Below, one piece after another: positions 23,697-34,900 of a stretch of 64,000 nt of DNA. Each line of letters starts with the position of its first letter. Position 1 is the first letter of the stretch. The position numbers and the translations under genes are program-made. Source of the stretch: Tetragonia tetragonoides (lineage: Eukaryota > Streptophyta > Magnoliopsida > Caryophyllales > Aizoaceae); NCBI GenBank assembly GCA_038025085.1, contig CM076148.1, forward strand, positions 21,308,501-21,372,500, written 5' to 3'. The notes under the pieces are model-generated. The model was not told the origin of the DNA. It ran no database searches and saw nothing but the letters and a program-made list of their open reading frames with translations.

Positions 23697-26565
23697 TGTA
23701 ACACCCTGGAAAATTAAACCGCTTAACGACAATATAATATTTCTTTCGCAGCGGAGTAAGCAGGATTAACCTTCGGAGCGATACCGTCGTGTTGCCGATT
23801 AGGCAAACACAAGGCTAAAAATGAGTATCAACTCACCAATAAAATCCAAACATAGCCTAATTTACATCATTACCATAATTATATCTCTGTAGAACAAACT
23901 TAAGAGTAGTAGTTGTATAATTACAAACTGTAGTACTATTCCATTAGCCAAAAGTCTAAACCAAAATACTAAACATATGATCGTGATCGCACTCATGACT
24001 CCAAATCTTCTCCAATCCTCCATGCCCAAAATCCGCACATAGGCATTTCCATTCAAAGAAAGAAAACATAAGAAAACAGAGAAAATAAAGAAAATCAACA
24101 TAAATGCTTGTCAATACACCCCTTCGTGTAAAAACATTTTATTAGATGGTCTTGTTTACCACGTAATATATAACACATAAGGTGGGTTCATTTTATTTCT
24201 TACCTGGCAGGTCATGGGCGATCCTGATATAAATCTCAACTAATTTCTATAGATTTAACACGTATTATCACATAACTTCAGTTTCAGATTACAGACAACA
24301 TGAACTCAATGGCTTACTAGACTACGAGCAATTATGAGTAAGAGAGCACGGATTAGCGTGGGGGATGGAATACCCATTAGCTAACCACACTGGCTTTCAC
24401 CGGACAACGTACATCAATCATCTCATACTCGTATCAATGTATCTCATCGTATCTCTCATTCATTCTGTAATGCTTTCTCATTTTCGTAGTTCATCATATC
24501 TCATAATCGTTTCACATTGATTATGCGCCATATCACAATATCCGACTGTTAGTCGGGGGCCCAAAACATAATCAACCCACTATGTGGTTAAAAAGGTGTG
24601 CACACCATGGGGATCCCGGGTTAACTATCCCAGTCTCAACCCTGATGTAAACTGCTCACTTTACTCTGTAGACGCTATACAGGAGTCCTACCCATAATAG
24701 ACCACGTAAAGTTTGCCCGAAACTCTCTACCTAAATCATATAGCTCAATACCAAAGTATTGCATTCATATAATCTCATATTCAACAAGTAACTCATAGTT
24801 TAATGACTCATAATGTGCATATAACCATAACTCAATTTATAGCGACAAATAGTGAACTGTATAAACCACTCACAAATAAGGAAGTATAACTAGCTAGGGC
24901 AGTATATTTACCATAAAACCATTCACAAATATACCTTTCCATGTTTTCACATAAAAACATATCCATTCATATAATTCATTCCAAGGTATTCATATCATGA
25001 TCAAATAGTGGCTAACAAAGAATATCCATAAATGACCTTCTGCTCAGATTTTGTCCCACGAGTCACATAACAATTTTTATACTCAAATAATCACTTGTAA
25101 TATATAGCTAACACCTTATAGTTTCCATAGAACTAGCTCATATAAAATATAGACATCAATTAACTAGTCACGACAACTAAACTGTATAAACAGAGAAATA
25201 CTAGCATATAGAGCTTTTGTGTAAAATAACAAATAATGTCATTTATCATGCTTTTATCTTCCTTAGTGACAAACAACCATCACAATACTTCAAGAACGTA
25301 AATAAGCGTCTAGCACATAATTTTTATAAAAACGATGGTTATCTAGTTAATCCGTATTAGTCGCAGGGGAGGTGATGGACATGTATTTACCTCTCCTCCT
25401 CGTCCTTCAGCTAGTAGGCGCTCGACGCAACTCCTAATTATTGACAATTAAGAAATACTAATCATTCAATTAATCACCCATAATCCACATAATCTGTAAT
25501 TTAGCTTATAATTAATTATCTTAATCCGAGTCATATGCATCCTTAAATATCACTACCCACTAGTGGGTAGGCCATTGGGTGACCCATAGTTCACCAATAA
25601 ATACTCTTAACTATTAATAAGTTCAATTACATACATTATCTAAACATGCAATAATATAAATTAAACACTAATCTCCTAAGGTTACTATTACATGCAAGAA
25701 CGTGGTGTTTCATCCAATGCTCGGGGCGCACAACCGAAGGAGTTTCGGCCTCCAATCTTACTACCGACATTCTTAAAGACATCCTAGGCATGATTTCTAA
25801 CAAACTCATACATCCCCATGATTAATTGCAGTTGTAATTCAATCAAATAAAAGTTGAAGCGTTTAATACCGTAAGGTTCAAGATATTCTTGGTTTCGGCT
25901 CGGTTTGGGGTCGGATGTCGGGGTCGAAGCATTAGGACGATCTAATGACCAAGGATCATCAACAAGCAACAACAATAAGAATTTAGATCAATAAGGTAGA
26001 AATTTAACAAGAAATGGTTAATTAAACAAAGATTGTATAATACCTTAATACTTAGCAAGTGCAAGAACTAGCTAGTAGGATTATGAAGCATGCAAAGTAG
26101 AAACTCAAAGTGTGGAGATGGTGATGGAAAATGACGATGACAGCGGTGGCGTGAGCTCGTGCAAGGCACAAGTCTCACGGTCACACCCCTTCTTATAGGA
26201 AGATGAATGTAAATATGAGTGTAGAATGTTTTAGAGGTGGTGAATGGCGTTTATATTTTGGTGAGAAAATAGGTAGTGTAAAAGTTGAATGACAAATATC
26301 AAAAGTCTACTGAAGTGAATAGTATCACATGCAAATAGTTGGGATTAGGAATGTAATTAAGCTTAATAGGGACGAGTGGCTTGACAAGGAAGTGACACGT
26401 AGTGATTTAGTGACAAATCCTCCCTCTTTCCGTGACACGTGGCGTAGCATGTACAAATTAAGTGCATTAGCTAAACTATTACTACTACTAGGTTACTTAA
26501 GAAGTTTACATAACTACTTAGGACAATAATCATTCTTAATTTTTTTAGTGAAATTACTATTTATA

Positions 26566-26566
<1 letters not shown>

Positions 26567-26639
<73 letters not shown>
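26567..26639. repeat. (TA)n microsatellite
   Basis: A nearly pure TA dinucleotide array of about 73 bp inside the solo-LTR-like insertion. It is able to form a hairpin and likely to be length-variable. Confidence 0.97.
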
Positions 26640-26641
<2 letters not shown>

Positions 26642-26741
26642 CAAATAATAATATTTTAATTTTGGTCAGAACAACTAGACAAAAACATGGTCTCGTTAAG
26701 AAATCAAAAAATTTATGAGAGTTTATAATTAGACTTTTATA

Positions 26742-26996
26742 CTCCCTCCGTCCCAAAAACATCTGAAACTTTGTTTTTTGAAGGTCAAACTTAACAAACT
26801 TTGACCATTAATTTATGAAAATAAATAAAGATTCACATTATGAAAATACTTTTGTTAGATTCATTTTTAAAAGTACTTTCACAAAATCGTATTGTTATAA
26901 TTTTTATATTCATATAATTATAGTTATTTACGGTCAAAGTGGTGTCTTGGAGACCGTGAAAAAACAAAGGTTCGGGTTCTTTTGAGACGGAGGAAG
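26742..26996. mobile_element. Stowaway-like MITE
   Basis: Ends CTCCCTCCGTCCC and GAGACGGAGGAAG are inverted repeats flanked by TA (26740-41 and 26997-98). It is about 255 bp and non-coding, nested in the solo LTR, which itself is nested in the gypsy RT. Confidence 0.8.
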
Positions 26997-27048
26997 TATT
27001 ATATATTAGCACTAACAAGTGATTACAGTAATTTTTCCATATGTTACA

Positions 27049-28886
27049 TCCGCTGTCAACACACATCCTCCATTTACCATCCTTCTTTGGCACCAGTAAA
27101 GTAGGTACAACACAAGGATTCATACTCTCACGAATGTAACCTTGATCATGTAACTCTTGAACTTGACTCTGTAGCTCTTTAGCTACTTCCGGAATACATC
27201 TATAGGCTGGCGGCTGGCCTATTAGGCAACGAAGACCCCATAATCAAATCAATGGCATGCTCAATACCTCTTAAACGAGGCAATTCGGGAGGCAAGTCAC
27301 TAGAGAATACATCATCATAAGAGCTTAGAAGAGTTTTAAGCTCATGATCTTGCACAACTCCTCCCTCAGTAACTGTCTCTTTACACGCTAAAGCATATAC
27401 CAGTCACTTCTTCTCTATCTCTTTCTCAAACTCATGAGCATCAAGAAGCAAATAAAAATTGTTTTCTTTCTCTTTTTGCACTTTAGACTCACTTACAACA
27501 CTAGGTGACAGAGGAATCAAATTAATCTTCTTGTTTCCTTTAAGGACAGTGTACATGTTACTTATTCCATCATGTTTAACACCCCTATCAAATTGCCATG
27601 GTCTACCGAACAAAATATAACATGCATCAATAGGCCGAAAATCACACCATATCTCATCACTATAACCCCCACTTTAAAGGCAACTAGGGCTTGCTTAGAC
27701 ATCATCAACCCTTTATGTTTGTTTAACCATTGAACAAAATAAGGTTAAGGATGTTTACGATGTTTACGATGTTTACGAGTTGGTAGGCTATGTTTGTCAA
27801 CGAATTCCGTAGATGCGACGTAATCAGTGGCGGATCTAGGAAACTAATATTATATGGGTGCCAAAACTAACTATTATATAATAGGGGTGCCAAAACTAAA
27901 TTGTTAGGGTATTTTAGTAATAATATTCAAAAAAAATCCAAAAAATAAGGTATTTTAGCAAAAATTTCCAAAAACACTGGGTGCCCGGGACACTGGTGCC
28001 CCAGGCTAAATACGCCACTGGCGACGTTTGTCAGCGACCACTATCAACAATCAAATTACAAACCTTGCTTTCAACCTTGCAGCGAGTGCGAAACAGTTGC
28101 TATCTTCGAGCTTCAACTTGTGACTCAACTTGAACGTGCAGGGAACGTTGTAGAACTAAGCTTTCCCCATGCTCACCTTCAGCATCGATCACTCTCTTCT
28201 ACCTCAAGGTCTTCAACCTCAGGTTCTTCATGAGCAACGAAGAATTGGCCAAAGTCTTCAAACTCCTCAAGAGTCATAGTAAGGGCGTTAGGGCTTCTGA
28301 AGCAAAGTGCCCCGTACCTTTACAGTTAAAGCACCTCCTCTTGCTCTTATCTCCTGGAGTAGCATTGATAAACTTCCCTTTAATCCCCATATGTTCTTCG
28401 AGCGAACTAGGGTTGGATTGGAAGGGTTTGGAGTATGAAGTAGCTGTTGTGGCAGTTTGTACCAGGAAAAATCCTAACAAACAGTTTGTTGGGGGAACTT
28501 CTTAGTTTGTTTCTCTAACTTTAGAGCAAGATTACACACATCTTTGAAAGTATTATAGGTTAAAATCTATACCTTTTCTTGAATCGTTGGGTTGATATTA
28601 CCTACAAATCTTGTAATATTTTGCGCATATTTCTCCTCAAGATCACATAGCATGGTGAGTTTCTCAAACTCCTGAATGTAATCTCTGACAACATCTTTTT
28701 CTTCTTTCTTGAGAAATCTGCGCGTCATGCTATCAATATTATCTTTGTTCTCTTCCATGCGATTTTCATGCATAGCCATTGATCTCCTCATTGATTTTTA
28801 TTCTCCTTGATGTTGTTGGTAAGATCACCAAACTGTTCCATGATCAGTTTTTTGTATTCTTGGTGTAACTCTTCCGTTACAGGCAT
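27049..28886 (-). pseudogene. Ty3/gypsy gag-protease-RT 5' part, decayed
   Basis: On the minus strand the gag start MPVTEELHQEYKKL lies near 28,883, followed by a capsid-like segment (VVRDYIQEFEKLTMLCDLEE, about 28,700-28,570). A CCHC-type zinc knuckle (CFNCKGTGHFASE, about 28,330-28,290) has lost its last Cys position in the open frame. A protease-linker region contains LFGRPWQFDRGVKHDG (about 27,615-27,560), and the start of RT reads VPTLLVPKKDGKWRMCVDS (about 27,117-27,055). Stops and frameshifts separate the blocks. The gag start abuts duplication arm B, so the 5' LTR is missing. Confidence 0.85.
27823..28020. mobile_element. hAT-like MITE in the gypsy element
   Basis: Ends CAGTGGCGGATCTAGG and TACGCCACTG are inverted repeats, and 8-bp flanks GCGACGTA (27815-27822) and GCGACGTT (28021-28028) match at 7 of 8 positions. 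CAGTGGCGGA-type ends with 8-bp duplications are typical of hAT MITEs. It contains two GGGTGCCAAAACTAA-type repeats. No coding capacity. Confidence 0.75.
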
Positions 28887-30609
28887 GGTGTAACAAATAG
28901 TGACTCCCTATTTGATTTATAATAAAATTTACCAATACAACATGTCAAATATTTCTGAAACTAAATGTTAAAATCACTTACAAATGTCAAATTAAGTGAA
29001 TATTAGAAATTTCTGGAACCAAATTCTTTTCTTGGTATGCACTTTAAACAATCAATACATGTTGGTGATTGCTTTCTTCTCCAAAAATGACCCCTGATTT
29101 TTTGTGATCTCCCCCTTGTTTTTGTCTATTTTGTATCTATCACAACAGTTGGTGCACATGCAACGCTGTTTGTAGCACTTGCTTTACTATTTGTTGCAGA
29201 GTGGTTATTAACAGTAGATTCTTGAGAGAATGAAAGACCTTCAACTATGAATGATCTCTTTTGTATTGTTTTTTGTATCCATCTTTAATGATCCTTCTTG
29301 GTTGCTGATTTTCTCCACTCTTCAAAAACAAGCTGTAAAACTTTCTCGCTGTATCATGAAACCAAGCGACGCTGTCAATCCAAGTGTTTGGCATTTTCTT
29401 TCATGTTTGATCCTCTCCCAAACTGCTCTTTGTTGTAGATGCCATAGACATAGTTTTTTATACCAAGACATTTATGTGTGAAAAACAATATGAAACATAT
29501 TAGATAAAAGTTTAATAATGATGTAATAAACAAAAATGAAGACAATAAAATATGAAACAGAAGTCACCAAGTAATAGTGACCACTTGTATACATAACAAT
29601 GACCCTAACTACACATAATAGTGACCCTTGTATATATACTATGGCCTCAACTACACCGTAACCGCTTCTAGTTATGTATAATAGTGAGTAGATATGCTAA
29701 GTCCATTTCACAACTTTTGCATGATTAATAAGAGTGTAATAACAACAAGTATAATTGATGGATCACGTTTATCGTCCCTAGGGTCACTTTTATCTGTCTA
29801 GGGGTTACTTTATGCTAAAATTGATTGTATAGGTTGTTTACAATGGCAATATCATGTTAAAAGATATCTTACTTGTATTTATAATTTAACTTAGGCTAGT
29901 TCACAACTTTCAAATCCTTTCAGTTTCTTTCCTCAAGGTCAATGAGTCCAAAGTCACAAAATAGCATTCCAAATTTTTGGAGCTATATTTCAAACAATGT
30001 CAATCATGCACTCACATTTGTTCTTCTAGGTTATTTTTTAGAACTTTTTTTGTCAAAAACTACCTTTTTTGTATCACATATGTCAAGTAGTATCTTATAA
30101 ATTATTTTTTGTGAAAAAGTACCTTATAGCGAAAAAAAAGTTACTAAATCAATACTCTTGACGGGGAACCCACTAAAAGACCATTTTAAGGTTAGTCTCC
30201 CACGCGAGTTTACCATTTTACCCTCCTCACTTATCTCTTTAATTCTCATTTATCTCTTTTTTACCTGTTACTTAAGTCCCCCTAATTTCTTCTTTCTTCT
30301 TTTCATCTCTTTCACTGAGCTCTCCCACCATTTCCATTCTCTTTCTACTGGTTTCTCTATTCGTGTTCACCATTAGTTGACCTTCTCTGACGTTAGGGTC
30401 GCAAGTAATCGTCTCCACTACGCTGGTAACATATTGGCCATTAATTTTTTGTTTGAAATTGTTCCCCAATTTTTAGGGTTTATTTTGAATCCGAAATTGG
30501 GGGTTTTGTATGGAATTGAATTTAATTGTTCAATTGGTATGAAATTATTGAAATTAGGTACTATATTTATGTTTTCTATTGAACAATTTTGCATCTTTCC
30601 TTAGAAATC

Positions 30610-30837
30610 ATGTCCAATTCCAGCACCCCCTTCTCACCCACACATTGCAGATGTGGACTTCCCCTTGCAATATTGAATTCTTGGACTAAAAAGAATTCAG
30701 GGAGAAGGTTCATGGCATGCCCTATATGTGAGCAATCGAGTTACTTTTGCCACAAAAAGTTGTGGTCCTCTCTCACTAATGTAAGCAATCGAGTTACTTT
30801 TGCCACAAAAAGTTGTGGTCCTCTCTCACTAATGTAA
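30610..30837 (+). CDS. Small GRF-type zinc finger ORF (fragment)
   Basis: A 75-residue frame from the ATG at 30,610. It shows CRCGLPLAILNSWTKKNSGRRF followed by ACPIC, matching the GRF zinc-finger signature (CxCG, Trp-Thr, NxGRRF, Cys pair). The GRF motif is a zinc-binding, nucleic-acid-binding module found in plant TE-associated proteins and DNA-repair factors. After the motif the frame enters the 53-bp tandem repeat and stops, so it is probably a truncated captured fragment. The 5' side has a pyrimidine-rich stretch like a gene leader (about 30,280-30,360). Whether it is expressed is unknown. Confidence 0.55.
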   Translation: MSNSSTPFSPTHCRCGLPLAILNSWTKKNSGRRFMACPICEQSSYFCHKKLWSSLTNVSNRVTFATKSCGPLSLM

Positions 30838-30903
30838 GCAATCGAGTTACTTTTACCACAAAAAGTTGTGGTCCTCTCTCACTAATGTAAGCAATCGAGT
30901 TAC
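30731..30903. repeat. 53-bp tandem repeat, three-plus copies
   Basis: The phrase AGCAATCGAGTTACTTTT recurs at 30731, 30784, 30837 and 30890, exactly 53 bp apart. Each unit includes CCACAAAAAGTTGTGG, a palindrome able to form a hairpin. The copies are near identical, so expansion is recent. Confidence 0.95.
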
Positions 30904-31053
30904 TTTTTGGAGAGAGAGAATGACAGTGAGGTTGAAGAGAGAGAGTGAGAAACGCAGTAAAAATGGAGGTTGACGAGAAAGAGACGACAATGAGGAGACA
31001 ATGTGAGAGACATTGATACATCTGAAACTCAGTGAATGTATTGAATAGAGGAT

Positions 31054-31055
<2 letters not shown>

Positions 31056-31099
<44 letters not shown>
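31056..31099. repeat. (GA)n microsatellite
   Basis: Pure GA dinucleotide run of about 44 bp within the MULE-like element. Confidence 0.95.
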
Positions 31100-31100
<1 letters not shown>

Positions 31101-31486
31101 ATGGTGAAAAATTAAAATGGGGAAAATGTAATGGAGGGAAAGAAGAAGCACGTGAATGGCACGAGATAGAAGGAGGGCAAAATGGTAAACTCGCGAAAGA
31201 GACTAACCCCAAAATGGCCCGTTAGTGGGTTTTCCGTCAAAAGATACTGATTTACTAGTTTCTTTTTTTTCTATAAGGTACTTCTTCACAAAAAAAAAAA
31301 AACAATTTATAAGGTACTACTTGACAAAATGTGATACAAAAAAGGTAGTTTTTGACAAAAAAAAAATCCAATTTTTTACTAGTCCATAGGGTCACTATTC
31401 TCAATTAAAGTGGTTACGTTTACACCAAATAAAATCATAAACTTCAAACACGTAATTTAAGTGTGTACGAAAGTGACTCAAATGTA

Positions 31487-31721
31487 TTCCCTCTGTCCCA
31501 AACAAATCTTGTCATTTTCTTTTTCACGGTCTCCAATACACCACTTTGACGATAAATAATTACAAAAATATAAATAAGAAAATTATAAAATATAATTTTT
31601 CAAAAGTACTACTAAAAGTATATTCATTGTAAATCTTTATAGTTTTGACAAATCAATGGTCAAGTTTATAAACTTTAACCTCAAAAAAGTAAATAACAAG
31701 ATTTGTTTGGAATAGAGGGAG
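31487..31721. mobile_element. Stowaway-like MITE (arm B copy)
   Basis: Orthologous to 12069-12300. Decayed ends TTCCCTCTGTCCC and GGAATAGAGGGAG lie between TA dinucleotides. It is just downstream of the AGD12-like 3' end. Confidence 0.7.
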
Positions 31722-31991
31722 TAATTTTCTATTGTTAGAATAAACTTCTGAAAAACTGTTAACACGTGCTAAAGGAAATCAAACCTGAGATAAGTGTTGT
31801 CTACTAGTAATAGAAACGAAAATTCAATTTCAAATGGGATGGAAATGTTATATTTGCATTGCAATCTGACACTAGCTACGCTTCCAATTATACATTCTTA
31901 TTCAGTAAAAGTTATAGTTCTTGCTCTCAAAACAAAAAAAAAAACAAAAAAAATGATTTTCTTTTCTTTTATGGAATTTAGTATTTGCGAC

Positions 31992-34900
31992 CTATTGGTC
32001 AAGAGGAACCCACTCCAATTCTATTTCTAAATCTCCAGATTCAACGTTCTGGAGCTTCAACTGCATCTGTTGTTTCACTTTTCCTTCGACAATGTTGATT
32101 ATGCTATCTTCTATAAGGGCATTATCATGTGACTTCAACCATTTCCCTATCTGCATATCACCAAACATTCCTGGATCTCCATAGGCCATAGCAGAGGTGA
32201 TCAATGGCTGGATATCGATCTCAGCTTCACCCATGATGTCATCAGCTGAGAAGGTGTCGTGATCAAACACTTTCTGCGACAACGAAACAAGTAATGGCAA
32301 GATGAAACACCAAAGGGAGAGAATGAAACTGTAGGGGATAACTGTACTCTCACGAGAGAGTGAAAACTTTTCTTATGATTAAGTACCGATGAGTAAACCA
32401 ATTACAGAATGAAGCTTCTACACTACATGCAAGGGTCATTTATGTAATAGGACAACCAAAATATGTCTTCTCCTCCATCACTGAAGATAAGAAGAAGAAT
32501 TATGGTTTGCTAATTACTAAATATTCAGTAAGTTGAACCACAATTTATTTACCAGCCACTTCACTGTTTTAGGGTGACAAATGAAATTGAATTTTCACTC
32601 ACCTTTCTTAAAAAAAAGGAAACTGAAAAGAATTGAATTTTCCAACAACATTGGTATAGCTCGTCCATGGTGGCTACATATTGCAAAAGATAGAGAGATT
32701 TTTTATTTCTTTTATTTTTTGGTCTTGGTCTTTCATTCATATTTAGCCAAAGGGGGGGGGGGGGGAGGGGGACAAAATCTAGATGCAGTAATTAACCAAC
32801 AAAAACAATTAACATTGAGTCATTGGTACCACAGGCCATTGGAGCTGAAACCCAATCTCATACAATCATGCCATTAAAGCTCAAAGCCAACCCCATACAA
32901 TCAAACCCCAGAACAAGAGGTAAAAAAGCAACTGTCATAAACAGGGGGGGGGTGGGGGAGCCAGGGAGGAAGAAATGGAATGTAGATAGATTCACTTAAA
33001 AAAGCAAAGAGAACATACTGATGGAATTATATCAAATGATGAAAAGACAGTCTTACCAATTTTACAGGACCGTATCGTTGAGGGACAGAGAGCATAAGCT
33101 CCTCGTTCCAAATGGGATTTAGATTACTCCTCACAACTGAAGTTTGTACAGTCTGGACAGTTTAAATTAGAGTATTTAATAATGAATATAAATGTTTATA
33201 AACTATCAAAACAATATTTATCAAAAGCTAGGAAGTATACTTGACTTTAAATCTTTCACAAATACAAACAAGATTTCGTTTCCAAAAAAAAATAAAAATA
33301 AATACAAACAACAATAAAAACAGAGTGCATCCAGAGGTAGGGTTTGGGATGATGTTTGAGGTAGGGTTTGGGAAGATTTAGATATATGCAGCCTCACCCT
33401 GCACATGCATTGTGGTTTCCTGTAGATCATCATTTAATATTACATAGTATTGACTGGCCTACTACTACAGCATAAATAAGCAAATCAATTTAGTCAGACA
33501 TTTGATCTAGTCCATCAAAATCCAAAGTTGAAAGGTTCTCCACTAGTAAATCAGCTTCATTACAAATGAACATGAAAGATCCAAGCCATAACAGATATCA
33601 TGCACAGTATGTTTTTCACCTCCGATGCACTCTCATGAATTCAAGTTTGCCGTTTCTGAAACTTTGGAAACTCAAAAATTCAAGGAAGCCTAGGGGAAAC
33701 TTTACTTTTATCCCACAAATTGACCTCTAAAATCTTATAATTTCTTTTAAATTCTATGAATTTCTTTGAATTTTACCCAAATTAACTTTAAAGAATAATT
33801 TATGATATTCTTATTCATGATAGTCAACATAATCTAGGTTTATAAGCAAAAAAAATTAGTTTTTCCCTCTCCTTTGGCGATTCCATGTTTCCTAGTTTTT
33901 TGAGAAATGATGTTTCCACATTTGCCGTTTTTATGTTTCTGTTTCCCGTTTCAGTTTCCCATTCCCATGCAACATTGTTTTTAACTGTTAAAGTACTCCC
34001 TCCATCCCAGAAAAAACGTTTCAATTGAAAGGTGGCACAAATTTTAAGGGATCTCACAGATGGCACTTGGTTTCTAATTTTTCCCGTAGGAGAGTTATTT
34101 GCAAGTGGGGTACTTTTTGTGGGACAAATGTTTCCAGTTTGGGAATGGAAACATTTTTTGTGCGATGGTCTAGAAAGGAAAGTGAAATTATTTGGGACGA
34201 GGGAGTATAAAAGAGAAAAATATTTAGTGTCAGTAGTAGTAGCATAAATTATCCATCAATTTTTACATGAAAGTTATTTAGTATAATGCAAAACTAAAAG
34301 AAGAGAAAGGTAACCAAACAGCTATACCAGAGATTAATCAGAGTACTGACCTGCTGTCCGATATTCAGAACAACATAAGGATCACTTGACAGCATGTCTC
34401 TGACAGCTAAATTTGTACCTTTCACCACTTTGACTTTCAACACTCCTATAAATTCTACCATTCCTTCCTGTTACAAGGTGCAACACCATTACACCATGAG
34501 TATATTAAACAGCAAAATATTTTTTTTTTGAGTGTAAAAACAAGCCTAAACAATTTGACTAGAGACCCTTAATTGTGTAGCCAATCAGATGAACAGATAT
34601 ATGCATACAAACAAATCAGAAAAAGTTGAGTCTGAAGCTCTTTCACAGGAGTCGAGCATTTAGAAGAAATCAAGCATCCAAGAGTTAACACTTCAAGGAT
34701 GGACGCATGGGGATTAGAAATCCATCTAAAATTGGAGGTCACTGGCAAGAAGTAAGTAAGCAATGCTCGTCAAAGGGTCAACCCTAGAGTGTCAGCCCAA
34801 GTAATTACCCAATCCCATGGGGGAGGGGCTAAAGTTCGAGGTGCTTATTGCCATGAGAAGGGTGCACTATTGACCTAACTCAAGAACGGTTATACCCCTA

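Larger units (their letters stand above)
23697..27048 (-). mobile_element. Solo-LTR-like insertion in the gypsy RT
   Basis: The insert has TGTAACA at the left and TGTTACA at the right, and 5-bp flanks TCGGC (23692-23696) and TCCGC (27049-27053), one mismatch apart. Removing it rejoins the RT codons for VDS and RAINN. No coding domain was found in 3.3 kb. Its minus-strand 3' end (CCAGGGTGTTACA) resembles the end of the element at 50,131-52,975 (CGGGGTGTTAC), suggesting one LTR superfamily with large LTRs. A Stowaway MITE and a TA array lie inside it. Confidence 0.75.
30042..31370. mobile_element. MULE-like element with long TIRs carrying a GRF zinc-finger frame
   Basis: Inverted arms of about 180-200 bp contain TTTTTGTCAAAAACTACC, GTACCTTATA and CGCGAGTTTACCATTTTACC, and close with the complementary order at 31,170-31,370. 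The flanks ATTTTTTAG (30033-30041) and ATTTTTTAC (31371-31379) form a 9-bp duplication with one mismatch, the Mutator-type length. Arm A has the empty site near 11,943 (CATTTTTAACTAGTCC). Inside lie a small GRF zinc-finger ORF, a 53-bp tandem repeat and a GA array. No transposase is seen. Confidence 0.85.

Noticed and set aside
24480..25400. Possible CRISPR-like or regulatory array in the AT-rich DNA
   Set aside because: No regularly spaced identical repeats; plant nuclear sequence; part of the solo-LTR-like insertion.
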